Source: Flintibacter muris (GTDB lineage: Bacteria > Bacillota > Clostridia > Oscillospirales > Oscillospiraceae). Taken from it: a DNA stretch of 64,000 nucleotides. Each line of letters starts with the position of its first letter. The first letter of the stretch is position 1. Positions 24,219 through 31,805 of the stretch are shown one piece after another. Location: NCBI RefSeq assembly GCF_943192995.1, contig NZ_CALPCP010000007.1, positions 1-64,000 of the forward strand. The letters are read 5' to 3'. A program made the translations under genes and the position numbers. The notes below the pieces were generated by a model. It was given only the letters and a program-made list of their open reading frames with translations, did not search any database and was not told the origin of the DNA.

Positions 24219-26369
24219 TTATTTGATGGGCAGACCGGCCTCTTTTTTGGCCTTGATCTCCCGGAGGGCGTCCTTGTAGGAAAGGTTGACCCGGCCCTTC
24301 TCGTCGATCTCGGTGACCTTGACCCAGATCATGTCGCCGATATTGACCACGTCCTCCACCTTCTCCACCCGGCGCTCGGCCAGCTTGGAGATGTGGACCA
24401 TGCCGTCCTTGCCGGGGGCCAGCTCCACAAAGGCGCCGAACTGGAGGATGCGCACCACCTTACCGTAGTACAGCTCACCCACCTGGGGAACGAACACGAT
24501 CGTCTCAATCATCTTCTTGGCGGCGTCGCAGGAGGCAGCGTCGGGGGAGGCGATGTGGATGGTGCCGTCGTCCTCAATGTCGATCTGGGCGCCCGACTCG
24601 GCGGTGATCTTCTGGATGACGGAGCCGCCCTTGCCGATAACCTCACGGATCTTGTCCGGGTCGATCTTCATGGAGATCATCTTGGGTGCCCACTTGCACA
24701 CCTCGGGGCGGGGGGCGGAGATGCAGGGCAGCATGACCTCGTCCAGGATGGCAAACCGGGCGTCACGGGTGATGTCCAGGGCCTCCTTGATAATCTCATG
24801 GGTCAGGCCGTCGTTTTTCAGGTCCATCTGGATGGCGGTAATACCCGCCTTGGTGCCGGCCACCTTAAAGTCCATCTCACCGTGGAAGTCCTCCACACCC
24901 TGGATGTCGATAAAGGTGGTAAAACCGCCGTTGTCGTCCTGAATCAGGCCGCAGGAGATGCCGGCAACCGGGGCCTTAATGGGCACGCCGGCATCCATCA
25001 GGGCCAGGGTGGAGCCGCAGATGGAGCCCTGAGAGGTGGAGCCGTTGGAGGACAGCACCTCGCTGACTACCCGGATGGCGTAGGGGAACTCCTCCTCGCT
25101 GGGCAGTACAGGGGCCAGGGCCCGCTCGGCCAGGTAGCCGTGGCCGTACTCCCGGCGGTTGGTGGAGCGGGGAGGCCGGGCCTCACCCACGGAGTAGGGC
25201 GGGAAGTTGTAGTGATGCATATACCGCTTCTCGGTCTCCTCCCAGATGGTGTCCAACTTCTGGGAGGCGGCCAGGGTGTTCAGAGTACATACGGACAGCA
25301 CCTGAGTCTGTCCCCGGGTGAACAGGCCGGAACCGTGGACCCGGGGCAGGATGCCCACCTCGGCGGCCAGGGGACGGATCTCATTCTGAGCCCGGCCGTC
25401 CACCCGGTGGCCCTCCAGCAGCCAGGCCTTGACAATCTTCTTCTGGAACTTGTAGGTGAACTCCTCCAGGTACTGGTCCATATCCGGATACTCCTCCAGA
25501 TACTTCTCGTGCCAGTGCTCGATCATCTCGTTCCAGCGCTTCTCCCGGACGGTTTTGTCGTCGGTGTCCATGGCGGCCTTGGCCTCATCCATAAAGTTGG
25601 CCACAATGTCGTCAAAGAGCTCCTGATTGAACTGGGCGTGGTCGTACTCCATCTTGGGCTTGCCAATCTCCCGGACAATCTGGTCGATAAAGTCAATCTG
25701 TTTGCGGATCTCCTCGTGGGCCTTGACGATACCGGCGTACATAACCTCATCGGGGATCTCGTCGGCCCCAGCCTCGATCATAACCACCTTCTCCCGGGTG
25801 GCGGCCACGGTCACGTCCATACGGCTGGTCTTGCGCTGCTCCTGGTTGGGGTTGAGGACGATCTGACCGCCACAGAAGCCCACCTCCAGGCAGCCAATGG
25901 GGCCGGCAAAGGGGATCTCGGAGTAGCTCACACAGGCGGAGGCGCCGATCATGGCGGCCACCTCGGGGGAGCAGTCGTAGTCCACGCTCATAACGGTGCA
26001 CTGGATGCACACGTCGTTGCGGAAGTCGTAGGGGAACAGGGGACGCATGGGCCGGTCGATCAGGCGGCTGGCCAGTACGGCGGGCAGAGAGGGCCGGCCC
26101 TCACGGCGCATGAAGGAGCCGGGGATTCTCCCCACGGCGTACAGCTTCTCTTCAAACTCCACGCTCAGGGGGAAGAAATCGATGCCGTCCCGGGGACGGG
26201 GGGAGACGGTGACCGCCACCATCACGGTGGTCTCACCGTACTTCACCAGGGCGGAGGCGGAGGCCAGCTCGGCCACCTTGCCCACCTCAATGGTGAGGGG
26301 CCGGCCGCACAGGTCCATGGTCCAGCTCTTGAATTTGTCGAATTGCTTGTGCTTGATGATTGTTGACAT
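24219..26369 (-). CDS. pnp: Polyribonucleotide nucleotidyltransferase (PNPase)
   Basis: 716 residues from ATG 26369 behind AAAGGAG. A 3'-5' phosphorolytic exoribonuclease acting in mRNA turnover. Two RNase PH-like domains are visible (FFPLSVEFEEKLYAVGRIPG and, in the second, EVLSSNGSTSQGSICGSTLA), joined by an alpha-helical linker, then a KH domain (DPDKIREVIGKGGSVIQKI, near 560-620) and an S1 domain (YYGKVVRILQFGAFVELAPG). Length equals the bacterial norm. It follows rpsO on the same strand, the usual bacterial order, and with rny at 56172 it gives the window two core RNA-decay enzymes. Confidence 0.98.
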   Translation of the reverse strand: MSTIIKHKQFDKFKSWTMDLCGRPLTIEVGKVAELASASALVKYGETTVMVAVTVSPRPRDGIDFFPLSVEFEEKLYAVGRIPGSFMRREGRPSLPAVLASRLIDRPMRPLFPYDFRNDVCIQCTVMSVDYDCSPEVAAMIGASACVSYSEIPFAGPIGCLEVGFCGGQIVLNPNQEQRKTSRMDVTVAATREKVVMIEAGADEIPDEVMYAGIVKAHEEIRKQIDFIDQIVREIGKPKMEYDHAQFNQELFDDIVANFMDEAKAAMDTDDKTVREKRWNEMIEHWHEKYLEEYPDMDQYLEEFTYKFQKKIVKAWLLEGHRVDGRAQNEIRPLAAEVGILPRVHGSGLFTRGQTQVLSVCTLNTLAASQKLDTIWEETEKRYMHHYNFPPYSVGEARPPRSTNRREYGHGYLAERALAPVLPSEEEFPYAIRVVSEVLSSNGSTSQGSICGSTLALMDAGVPIKAPVAGISCGLIQDDNGGFTTFIDIQGVEDFHGEMDFKVAGTKAGITAIQMDLKNDGLTHEIIKEALDITRDARFAILDEVMLPCISAPRPEVCKWAPKMISMKIDPDKIREVIGKGGSVIQKITAESGAQIDIEDDGTIHIASPDAASCDAAKKMIETIVFVPQVGELYYGKVVRILQFGAFVELAPGKDGMVHISKLAERRVEKVEDVVNIGDMIWVKVTEIDEKGRVNLSYKDALREIKAKKEAGLPIK

Positions 26370-26452
26370 GTTGATACTCCTTTTCTTGTTGCAGCTTCGG
26401 CGTTTCAACTGCCCCTTAGCACTTGAATACGTGGTCGAAATTGGGCAGCCGT

Positions 26453-26532
26453 CTGTAGGGCGCGACGACCTGGGCGCGGCGTTTGGAGCGCCTCTGCATG
26501 ATGGCGGCGCGCCCGGTGGCCGCGCCCTACAG
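26453..26532. repeat. 80-bp palindromic intergenic repeat (family A) between rpsO and pnp
   Basis: Perfect 12-bp terminal inverted repeats CTGTAGGGCGCG (26453-26464) and CGCGCCCTACAG (26521-26532). The ends match the elements at 27523-27642, 54259-54380 and, in reverse, 58016-58137. Non-coding; MITE- or REP-like. Confidence 0.75.
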
Positions 26533-26608
26533 CCAATACAAAACCCGTGTCAACCCCATATTCAACTGCTAAAAGACCAGCGAAAACGCCGGGTCCATAT
26601 GCGAACAT

Positions 26609-26636
26609 AGGGCGGAGCGCAAAGACGCCCGCCCTA
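26609..26636. repeat. Short GC-rich palindrome just after rpsO
   Basis: TAGGGCGG (26609-26616) pairs with CCGCCCTA (26629-26636). It shares the TAGGGCGG/CGCCCTA ends of repeat family A. It may act as a processing or stabilising stem after rpsO; no T-run is seen. Confidence 0.5.
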
Positions 26637-26648
26637 CATTTCACAATC

Positions 26649-26915
26649 TTACTTCCGGATGCCCAGCTTGGCAATGATGGCACGGTAGCGCTCGATATCC
26701 TTGGCCATCAGGTAGTCCAGCAGCTTGCGGCGCTTACCGATCATCTTGTACAGGCCGCGGCGGCTGTGGTTGTCGTGGATATGCACCTTCAGGTGCTGGG
26801 TCAGCTCGTTGATGCGGGCGGTGAGGATGGCAATCTGCACCTCGGGAGAGCCGGTGTCGGTCTCGTGGGTGCGGTTGGCCTCGATCACTGCGGTTTTTTC
26901 GTCCTTGCGGATCAT
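26649..26915 (-). CDS. rpsO: 30S ribosomal protein S15
   Basis: 88 residues from ATG 26915, [20 protein letters not shown]. The S15 hallmarks are present: [40 protein letters not shown] and RRKLLDYL. It binds the 16S rRNA central domain early in 30S assembly. Length matches the family exactly. GGTGG lies about eight bases before the start. It precedes pnp, with about 280 bases between them containing two palindromic repeats. A GC-rich stem in its leader (26974-26991) might serve S15 autoregulation. Confidence 0.98.
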   Translation of the reverse strand: MIRKDEKTAVIEANRTHETDTGSPEVQIAILTARINELTQHLKVHIHDNHSRRGLYKMIGKRRKLLDYLMAKDIERYRAIIAKLGIRK

Positions 26916-26973
26916 AGGAAATTCCACCTTTCAAACTGTTCTGTCCAAAGGCCGGGCAGCGGGCGGGTGTGTC

Positions 26974-26991
26974 CCCGCGCACCTGCGCGGG
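26974..26991 (-). promoter_or_regulatory. Stem-loop in the rpsO leader
   Basis: CCCGCGC (26974-26980) pairs with GCGCGGG (26985-26991) around ACCT, inside the roughly 120-base untranslated leader of rpsO. S15 commonly represses its own mRNA by binding leader structures; that this is such a site is an inference. Confidence 0.4.
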
Positions 26992-27041
26992 CCGTATCCC
27001 GAAAGCCAAGCGATGGACGGCGCACGTTGCTGTGCCCGGAT

Positions 27042-27070
27042 AATATATCATAGTTTTTTCCTGATGTAAA
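27042..27070 (-). promoter_or_regulatory. rpsO promoter
   Basis: On the minus strand: -35 TTTACA (27065-27070), 17-base spacer, -10 TATATT (27042-27047) preceded by TGA (extended -10). Transcription would start near 27035, leaving a leader of about 120 bases. Confidence 0.75.
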
Positions 27071-27100
27071 GGGAAAATTCCGGGTTTTTGAGAAAATTTT

Positions 27101-27246
27101 TTATTTGTCTCCCATAGCCAGCTGAAGCTCCTCCAGTTCCCTCATGGCCTGCTCCGCCTGCGCTGAAATGTCCGCCAGCCTCGCAAAGGCCTTGGTGAAA
27201 GCGTATGATATTGTTGGGTGGTCAGCAAAATATGTTCATTTTCCAT
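27101..27246 (-). pseudogene. Small broken gene divergent from the RHH gene
   Basis: ATG 27246 (AGGAGG upstream) begins MENEHILLTTQQYHT, but that frame ends after 34 codons. A different frame carries AFTKAFARLADISAQAEQAM and RELEELQLAMGDK to TAA at 27101-27103, which looks like genuine helical coding sequence. The two halves suggest a frameshifted protein of about 48 residues. Divergent from the RHH gene at 27362 with shared operator-like repeats between them. No function recognised. Confidence 0.4.
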
Positions 27247-27270
27247 ATAGATTCCTCCTGGTATTTTTGA

Positions 27271-27345
27271 TTGACATTCATATAACACCAAAGACACTAA
27301 AAGAATGTCAATAAAATTGACCGTCTTTGATATACAATGACATTC
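27271..27345. promoter_or_regulatory. Operator-like TGACATTC repeats
   Basis: TTGACATTC at 27271-27279, its inverse GAATGTCAA at 27303-27311, and TGACATTC at 27338-27345 lie between two divergent small genes. Repeated and inverted short boxes of this sort are typical targets of RHH proteins such as the one coded at 27362. Confidence 0.5.
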
Positions 27346-27361
27346 AAAAGGAGGCGCTGAT

Positions 27362-27514
27362 ATGGAAAAAACTGAGGCACAGATCAGTTTTCGTGTAACC
27401 AACGAGTTCAAAGACCGTTTGGAGGCACAGGCACGGAAGGAGCGCCGTAGTGTTGCCAGCATGGTTCGTATTGTAATGGAAGATTATTTGAATGAAAAAG
27501 AGACGGAAAAGTGA
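27362..27514 (+). CDS. Ribbon-helix-helix (Arc/CopG-like) DNA-binding protein
   Basis: 50 residues, MEKTEAQISFRVTNEFKDRL... ending EKETEK. The strand AQISFRVT, followed by helices EFKDRLEAQARKER and SVASMVRIVMEDYL, is the RHH pattern of Arc/CopG repressors and many antitoxins. A strong AAAGGAGG lies seven bases before the ATG. Three TGACATTC-type boxes upstream suggest autoregulation. No toxin partner is evident; the divergent small gene at 27101-27246 appears broken, so this could be an orphan regulator. Confidence 0.7.
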   Translation: MEKTEAQISFRVTNEFKDRLEAQARKERRSVASMVRIVMEDYLNEKETEK

Positions 27515-27522
27515 AAAGAAAA

Positions 27523-27642
27523 ATCAATGTTTAGAACATCCCGCCGCATTTGCAGGGCGGGACGACTCGGCCCGCCGCTGGCTGGCAGTTTTGCGGACGG
27601 CGCGCCGAGGTCGTCGCGCCCTACAGTGCTAAAATTGATTTC
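27523..27642. repeat. Intergenic palindromic repeat (family A)
   Basis: The outer edges read ATCAATGTTTAGAACATCCC and AAAATTGATTTCC; inner inverted ends TGCAGGGCGGGACGA and TCGTCGCGCCCTACAG. Nearly the same edges occur at 54259-54380, and in reverse at 58016-58137. No coding content. Confidence 0.75.
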
Positions 27643-27659
27643 CATGAAAATCCATTTCC

Positions 27660-28472
27660 TCAGATCAAAATCACATTTTCTGCCCGGCTGGTGTAGTTTT
27701 GTTCCAGCATAGCCACATGGGAGAGAAAATCGGGGTCTTCAAAGTACTTGGCCTGGACGGTGCAGCGGCGGACACAGGCCTGGCACTTGATGCACAATCC
27801 AACGGCGTCCATGGTCTGAGGATCGATACTGCCCATGGGACAGGCCCTGGCGCAGGCTCCGCAGCGGGAGCACTTCTCCCAACGGGTCAGCGGCCTGGCC
27901 TTGAGGAATTTTGCGGGGGTGCCGTCCTCTTTCAGCGGAGTATAGTAGGGGCCGATCTCACTGCGGTCCATGTCCAGGGGGGGCAGTGCGTCCATGGACA
28001 GCTTTTCCGCCGCTTTGGCGGCAAAACTGCGTATTTCATCCAAATCGGACTGGTCGGGCCGGCCCTCTCCCACCCGGTCAGAGAAGGCATGCCGCCCGGC
28101 GAAGGCGGCCCCTGCGGCAATCTGAAAGCCATTGCCCTCCAGCAGCAGGACCAGCTCCCGCAGCGCCTCATCCGGGCTCCGGTTGCCAAAGACACAGATG
28201 GGGATAGCGGGGGTGGAGCTGCCGAAGATTTTGGCCTGATACTCAGGCATCAGCTTGTTGGGCAGCCGGCCGGCGTACACCGGGGAGGCCATCACCAGCA
28301 GATCGTCCGCCCCGAAGCGGTATTCGTCCCTCCGGCCCTGGGGCTTGGTGAAGTCGAAGTAAACCGGCTCCAGGCCCAGCGGACCGGCCAGCTCCCCGGC
28401 CACAAGGCGGGCGATCTTCTCCGTACCCCCGGTGGGGCTGAAACAGAGAACGCAGATTCGCTTGATATTCAT
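27660..28472 (-). CDS. EFR1-family flavodoxin-ferredoxin fusion
   Basis: 270 residues. The N-terminal flavodoxin-like domain has the FMN phosphate loop CFSPTGGTEKIARLVA (residues 10-25) and later MASPVYAGRLPNKLM. The C-terminal part has two 4Fe-4S clusters: CSRCGACARACP and CIKCQACVRRC. EFR1 proteins are cytosolic electron carriers of anaerobes whose partners are unknown. It starts 12 bases after the PLP-enzyme gene's stop, so the two form an operon. ATG 28472 has AAGGAG upstream. Confidence 0.9.
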   Translation of the reverse strand: MNIKRICVLCFSPTGGTEKIARLVAGELAGPLGLEPVYFDFTKPQGRRDEYRFGADDLLVMASPVYAGRLPNKLMPEYQAKIFGSSTPAIPICVFGNRSPDEALRELVLLLEGNGFQIAAGAAFAGRHAFSDRVGEGRPDQSDLDEIRSFAAKAAEKLSMDALPPLDMDRSEIGPYYTPLKEDGTPAKFLKARPLTRWEKCSRCGACARACPMGSIDPQTMDAVGLCIKCQACVRRCTVQAKYFEDPDFLSHVAMLEQNYTSRAENVILI

Positions 28473-28484
28473 GTCACAGGCTCC

Positions 28485-29675
28485 TTATTTGATATATTTG
28501 GGGTAAACTTCCGCCATCCGCTCCAGGGCCTCCTGGATGTAGCGGGTGGGACAGGCCAGATTCCACCGCTCAAAGCCGGCGCCCTGGGGGCCGAAGATAT
28601 AGCCCTCGTCAAAGAACAGCCTGGCCTGCTGATGGTTGATCCGCTCCAGCTCCCTGCTGTCCAGTCCCAGACCCCGGCAGTCCAGCCAGAGCAGATAGGT
28701 GGCCTCCAGCCGGGTCACTTTGATCTGGGGAAGCGTTTGGGCAAGAAAACCGGTTATCAGCTTCCGGTTGGTGTCGATCACCTGGATGGCCTGCTCCAGC
28801 CAGGGGGTGCAGTGTTTATAGGCGGCTTCACACGCGCGGTAGCCCAGAATGTTGCACTTGGGGTTGGTGGAGGAGCGCAGCAGGTGGTCCAGAAACTGCT
28901 TGCGCAGGCCGGGGTTGGGGATAAAGATGTTGGAGGTCTGCAATCCTGCCAGGTTAAAGGTCTTGCTGGGGGCGGTGCACACCACGCAGTTGTTGGCCGC
29001 CTCCTCCGACAGGGAGGCGAAGACGGTGTGGCGGTATCCAGGCATCACCAGGTCAAAGTGAATCTCGTCGGAGAGCACCAGCACATGGTGCTTCAGGCAG
29101 ATCTCAGAGATGCGCTCCAGCTCCTCCCGCAGCCAGATCCGTCCCACAGGGTTGTGAGGGCTGCACAGGATGAAAAGCTTGGTGTTTTTGTCGGCGGCCT
29201 TGCGCTCAAAGTCCTCAAAGTCGATTTCATAGCGTCCGGCCCGGTGTATCAGGGGGCAGTCCACCAGCACCCGGTTGTTGTTTTGAACAGCCTGGTACAT
29301 GGGGTAGTACACCGGCGTCAGCAGCATCACGCCCTCCCCCTCCCGGGTAAAGATCTGAACAGCGTGAAAAAAAGCCTCCACAATGCCGTGCTCAGGCAGA
29401 ATCCACTCAGGCCGGGCGTCCCAGCCATGGCGCTCCTTCATCCAGCGGCACACGGTGTCCAGATATTCCGGGGTGGGGTTGGCATAGCCCAGGACATAGC
29501 GGTCCAGCTCTTCCTTCAAAGCGGCCACAATCTCTGGTGCGGTCTCAAACTCCATGTCGGCTACGGAGAAGGGGATAATGTCCTCCCCCTCCCCTACGCC
29601 GTGCTCCAGCAGCTCGTCCCACTTGCCTGAGCCGGTGTAGTACCGTTTTCCAATAGTCTCAAAGTTGTATTTCAT
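28485..29675 (-). CDS. MalY/PatB-type PLP enzyme (cystathionine beta-lyase-like)
   Basis: 396 residues from ATG 29675 behind GAGGAGGGA. A fold-type I PLP enzyme: FSVADMEFETAPEIVAAL near residue 40 is the MalY/PatB hallmark, SPHNPVGRIW and VLSDEIHFDLVMPG bind cofactor, and the Lys that forms the Schiff base is in TAPSKTFNLAGLQ. MalY/PatB members cleave C-S bonds of cystathionine or cysteine conjugates; some are aminotransferases. The adjacent EFR1 redox protein suggests sulfur or redox metabolism, but this is inference. Confidence 0.9.
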   Translation of the reverse strand: MKYNFETIGKRYYTGSGKWDELLEHGVGEGEDIIPFSVADMEFETAPEIVAALKEELDRYVLGYANPTPEYLDTVCRWMKERHGWDARPEWILPEHGIVEAFFHAVQIFTREGEGVMLLTPVYYPMYQAVQNNNRVLVDCPLIHRAGRYEIDFEDFERKAADKNTKLFILCSPHNPVGRIWLREELERISEICLKHHVLVLSDEIHFDLVMPGYRHTVFASLSEEAANNCVVCTAPSKTFNLAGLQTSNIFIPNPGLRKQFLDHLLRSSTNPKCNILGYRACEAAYKHCTPWLEQAIQVIDTNRKLITGFLAQTLPQIKVTRLEATYLLWLDCRGLGLDSRELERINHQQARLFFDEGYIFGPQGAGFERWNLACPTRYIQEALERMAEVYPKYIK

Positions 29676-29696
29676 ATCGGTCCCTCCTCTCTCTAT

Positions 29697-29725
29697 AGAA
29701 TAGTCCATAACAGGGCCGTTTTCAA
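29697..29725 (-). promoter_or_regulatory. Promoter of the PLP enzyme / EFR1 operon
   Basis: Minus strand: -35 TTGAAA (29720-29725), 17-base spacer, -10 TATTCT (29697-29702). Two copies of GGCCCTGTT flank the -35, one in the spacer and one about 24 bases upstream, a possible operator. Confidence 0.7.
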
Positions 29726-29787
29726 GGCCAATTTCTCCAAACAGGGCCAATCAGGAAAGAAAACAGCCTCCCTCTCTGAGGGAGCCT

Positions 29788-29828
29788 ATAGCAATGATCA
29801 GATTTGCCGTCATATGTAGGGGCGATGT
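29788..29828. repeat. Interspersed repeat, family B
   Basis: AGCAATGATCAGATTTGCCG followed by TCATATGTAGGGGCGATG resembles 24138-24180 and the reverse complement of 55974-56016. The three share the order AATGATnA...TTTG-CG-CATATG-AGG-(G/A)-CG. Non-coding. Confidence 0.5.
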
Positions 29829-29884
29829 CAGCAAGTTTGAAGCTTGCTGTAAAAGGAAAACGCGAGTTTTTGGACACACTGAAC

Positions 29885-29912
29885 AGCCGCTCACCCAAAT
29901 TGGGTGAGCGGC
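29885..29912 (-). terminator. Hairpin after the sugar-acid operon
   Basis: GCCGCTCACCC pairs perfectly with GGGTGAGCGGC around AAATT, about 30 bases after the SDR stop. No strong T-run follows on the minus strand, so termination is likely but not certain. Confidence 0.5.
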
Positions 29913-29940
29913 TTTGGGCTTTTCGGTCTGGGAGGCCGGT

Positions 29941-30714
29941 CTACTTGCTGGCGTAGCCGCCGTCTACGGGGATAACCGCGCCGTTTAGGTAGTCAGAGGC
30001 GTGGCTGGCCAGGAAGATGCAGGTGCCCTTCATGTCTTCCCCCTTGGCTCTGCCCCAGCGGTGGGCGGGGATACGGTCGGTGATCTCCTTATATCGGGGG
30101 TTGGCCGGGTCCAGCAGAGCGGTGTTCATCTCGGTGGCCATGTAGCCGGGGGCGATAGCGTTGACGTTGATTCCCCGTCCGGCCCACTCATTGCACAAAG
30201 CCTTGGTCAGCAGGGCAATGCCTCCCTTGGCGGAGGCGTAGGCGGGGATGGTGAAGCCGCCGAAAAAGGACTGCATGGAGGCAATGTTGATAATCTTGCC
30301 ATAGCCCGCCTTCAGCATCTCCCGCCCGGCCAGCTGGCACAGCTCAAAGGGGGCGGTGAGGTTGACCTCCAGCACCGCGTCCCAGTCGGACATGGGGAAC
30401 TCCTCGCTGGGGTGGCGGCGCTGGATGCCGGCGCAGTTGACCAGAATGTCGATCCTGCCCCCCAGCAGCTCCAGGGAGCGGGAGAAAGCGGCGTTCAGAC
30501 TGGCCCGGTCGGCCAGGTCGGCCACCACCCCCTGACAGGCAAAGCCCCGGCTCCGGAACTCCTCCGCCACACCGTTCACCTTTTCGGAGGTGCCCCAGAT
30601 GACCACCTCCGCACCGGACTCCATCAGCCCCTCGGCCATACCCCAGCCCAGGCCCCGGGTGGCCCCGGTGACAATGGCCTTGCGGCCCTCAATATCAAAC
30701 AACGGATTTGTCAT
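29941..30714 (-). CDS. SDR-family oxidoreductase (gluconate 5-dehydrogenase-like)
   Basis: 257 residues from ATG 30714, six bases after GGAGGG. Short-chain dehydrogenase: NAD(P) motif VTGATRGLGWG (residues 14-24), NAG-like LVNCAGIQRR, catalytic Ser region INIASMQSFF and Tyr-x-x-x-Lys in YASAKGGI. The overall pattern is that of IdnO/KduD sugar-acid dehydrogenases, which reduce or oxidise keto-gluconates. It is the last gene of an operon with a Zn-dehydrogenase (2 bases upstream) and an IlvD/Edd dehydratase, so it likely handles the keto form of the same sugar acid. Confidence 0.87.
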   Translation of the reverse strand: MTNPLFDIEGRKAIVTGATRGLGWGMAEGLMESGAEVVIWGTSEKVNGVAEEFRSRGFACQGVVADLADRASLNAAFSRSLELLGGRIDILVNCAGIQRRHPSEEFPMSDWDAVLEVNLTAPFELCQLAGREMLKAGYGKIINIASMQSFFGGFTIPAYASAKGGIALLTKALCNEWAGRGINVNAIAPGYMATEMNTALLDPANPRYKEITDRIPAHRWGRAKGEDMKGTCIFLASHASDYLNGAVIPVDGGYASK

Positions 30715-30716
30715 CT

Positions 30717-31748
30717 TCAACCCTCCTTGTGAAACAGACCCACAACCTTCAAATAGTCGCCGGGATTCCGGTCCAGCTCGCCCAGCATGTGGGGCAGCTG
30801 GTCATAGGGGACCACCTTGGAGATGATCTTCTCCGCCGGGACCTTTCCGGTGTAAATCAGGTCGATGGCCTCCTCAAACTCCCCGGCTCCGTTGCGGGAG
30901 CCCCGGATTTGCAGCTCTTTTTTGGTAATCAGGTTGGTGGGCAGGGTGATATCGTGTTTGGGCCAGCCGGTGAGGGCAATGCGCCCGGTATAGGCGGCGT
31001 AATCCAGCGTGCTGCGCACCCCGGCGTCGGAGCCGGAGGCCTCCATGCAGCACTCCACTCCCCGGCCCTTGGTGATCTCCATAATTTTAGCCGCGGCGTC
31101 CTCCTTGGCGGGGTTGACGGTGTGGGGGATGCCGAAGGACTTTGCCAGCTCCAGCCGCTCGTCCACCACGTCCACCAGGATGGGGACGGCGTGATAGGCC
31201 AGCGCCCCCATACCGGCCAGCAGGCCAATGGCCCCCGCGCCGATAATGGCGATATGCTCCCCCGCTTTCAACTGACAGGTGTGCAGGCCGTGCATGGAGA
31301 TGACCAGGGGCTCGGCCAGGGGCACCCGCTCCCAGGGCATGTCCTGGGGCACCTTTCGCAGCATGTGGACAGGGTGGGAGAAGTATTCGCACATGGAGCC
31401 GTCACAGTGGACGCCCAGACAGTGGAGGGTCTCACAGCAGTTGGTCTTCCCTTGGGAGCAGGGGTAGCACTCCCCGCAGTAGAGGTAGGGGTCCAGCACC
31501 ACGTGGTCGCCCTTTTTAATGCCGTACTGGTTGTTCTCGTCCACGTCCTCCACAATTCCGGCTGTCTCGTGGCCAATGACAATGGGGTAGGAGGAGACGT
31601 TCACGTTGGTCCCCCGGAAGGTGGACACGTCGGTGCCGCAGATGCTGGCCGCCATCACCTTGACAATGGCATAGCCTTCCTTTCGCTCCGGCTGGGGCAG
31701 ATCTACCACCGCCGCCTGACCGGCGCCTTGAACTTGAATACCTTTCAT
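30717..31748 (-). CDS. Zinc-binding sugar/sugar-acid dehydrogenase (MDR family)
   Basis: 343 residues from ATG 31748 behind AAGGAG. Medium-chain dehydrogenase: catalytic zinc ligands in ASICGTDVS and GHETAG, structural zinc cysteines in LYCGECYPCSQGKTNCCETL, Rossmann motif GAGAIGLLAG. Close in type to L-idonate 5-dehydrogenase, sorbitol and threonine dehydrogenases. With the adjacent SDR it could run an idonate to 5-ketogluconate to gluconate sequence, as IdnD and IdnO do; that substrate is an inference from context. Confidence 0.88.
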   Translation of the reverse strand: MKGIQVQGAGQAAVVDLPQPERKEGYAIVKVMAASICGTDVSTFRGTNVNVSSYPIVIGHETAGIVEDVDENNQYGIKKGDHVVLDPYLYCGECYPCSQGKTNCCETLHCLGVHCDGSMCEYFSHPVHMLRKVPQDMPWERVPLAEPLVISMHGLHTCQLKAGEHIAIIGAGAIGLLAGMGALAYHAVPILVDVVDERLELAKSFGIPHTVNPAKEDAAAKIMEITKGRGVECCMEASGSDAGVRSTLDYAAYTGRIALTGWPKHDITLPTNLITKKELQIRGSRNGAGEFEEAIDLIYTGKVPAEKIISKVVPYDQLPHMLGELDRNPGDYLKVVGLFHKEG

Positions 31749-31769
31749 ATCAATTTCTCCTTACTGTTG

Positions 31770-31798
31770 GTATGTAGGGGCGGCCTGCGGCCGCCCGT
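31770..31798. repeat. Short GC palindrome between dehydratase and dehydrogenase genes
   Basis: GGGCGGCC and GGCCGCCC pair around TGC, preceded by TGTAG. Similar GGGGC-GGCC/GGCCGCCCC palindromes occur near 48004-48035 and 56060-56090. It may form a stem in the operon mRNA. Confidence 0.6.
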
Positions 31799-31805
31799 TT
31801 TGTTG

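Noticed and set aside
24159-26366. A 735-codon open frame antisense to pnp
   Set aside because: Mirror of a complete PNPase gene; no recognisable motif and no ribosome-binding site.
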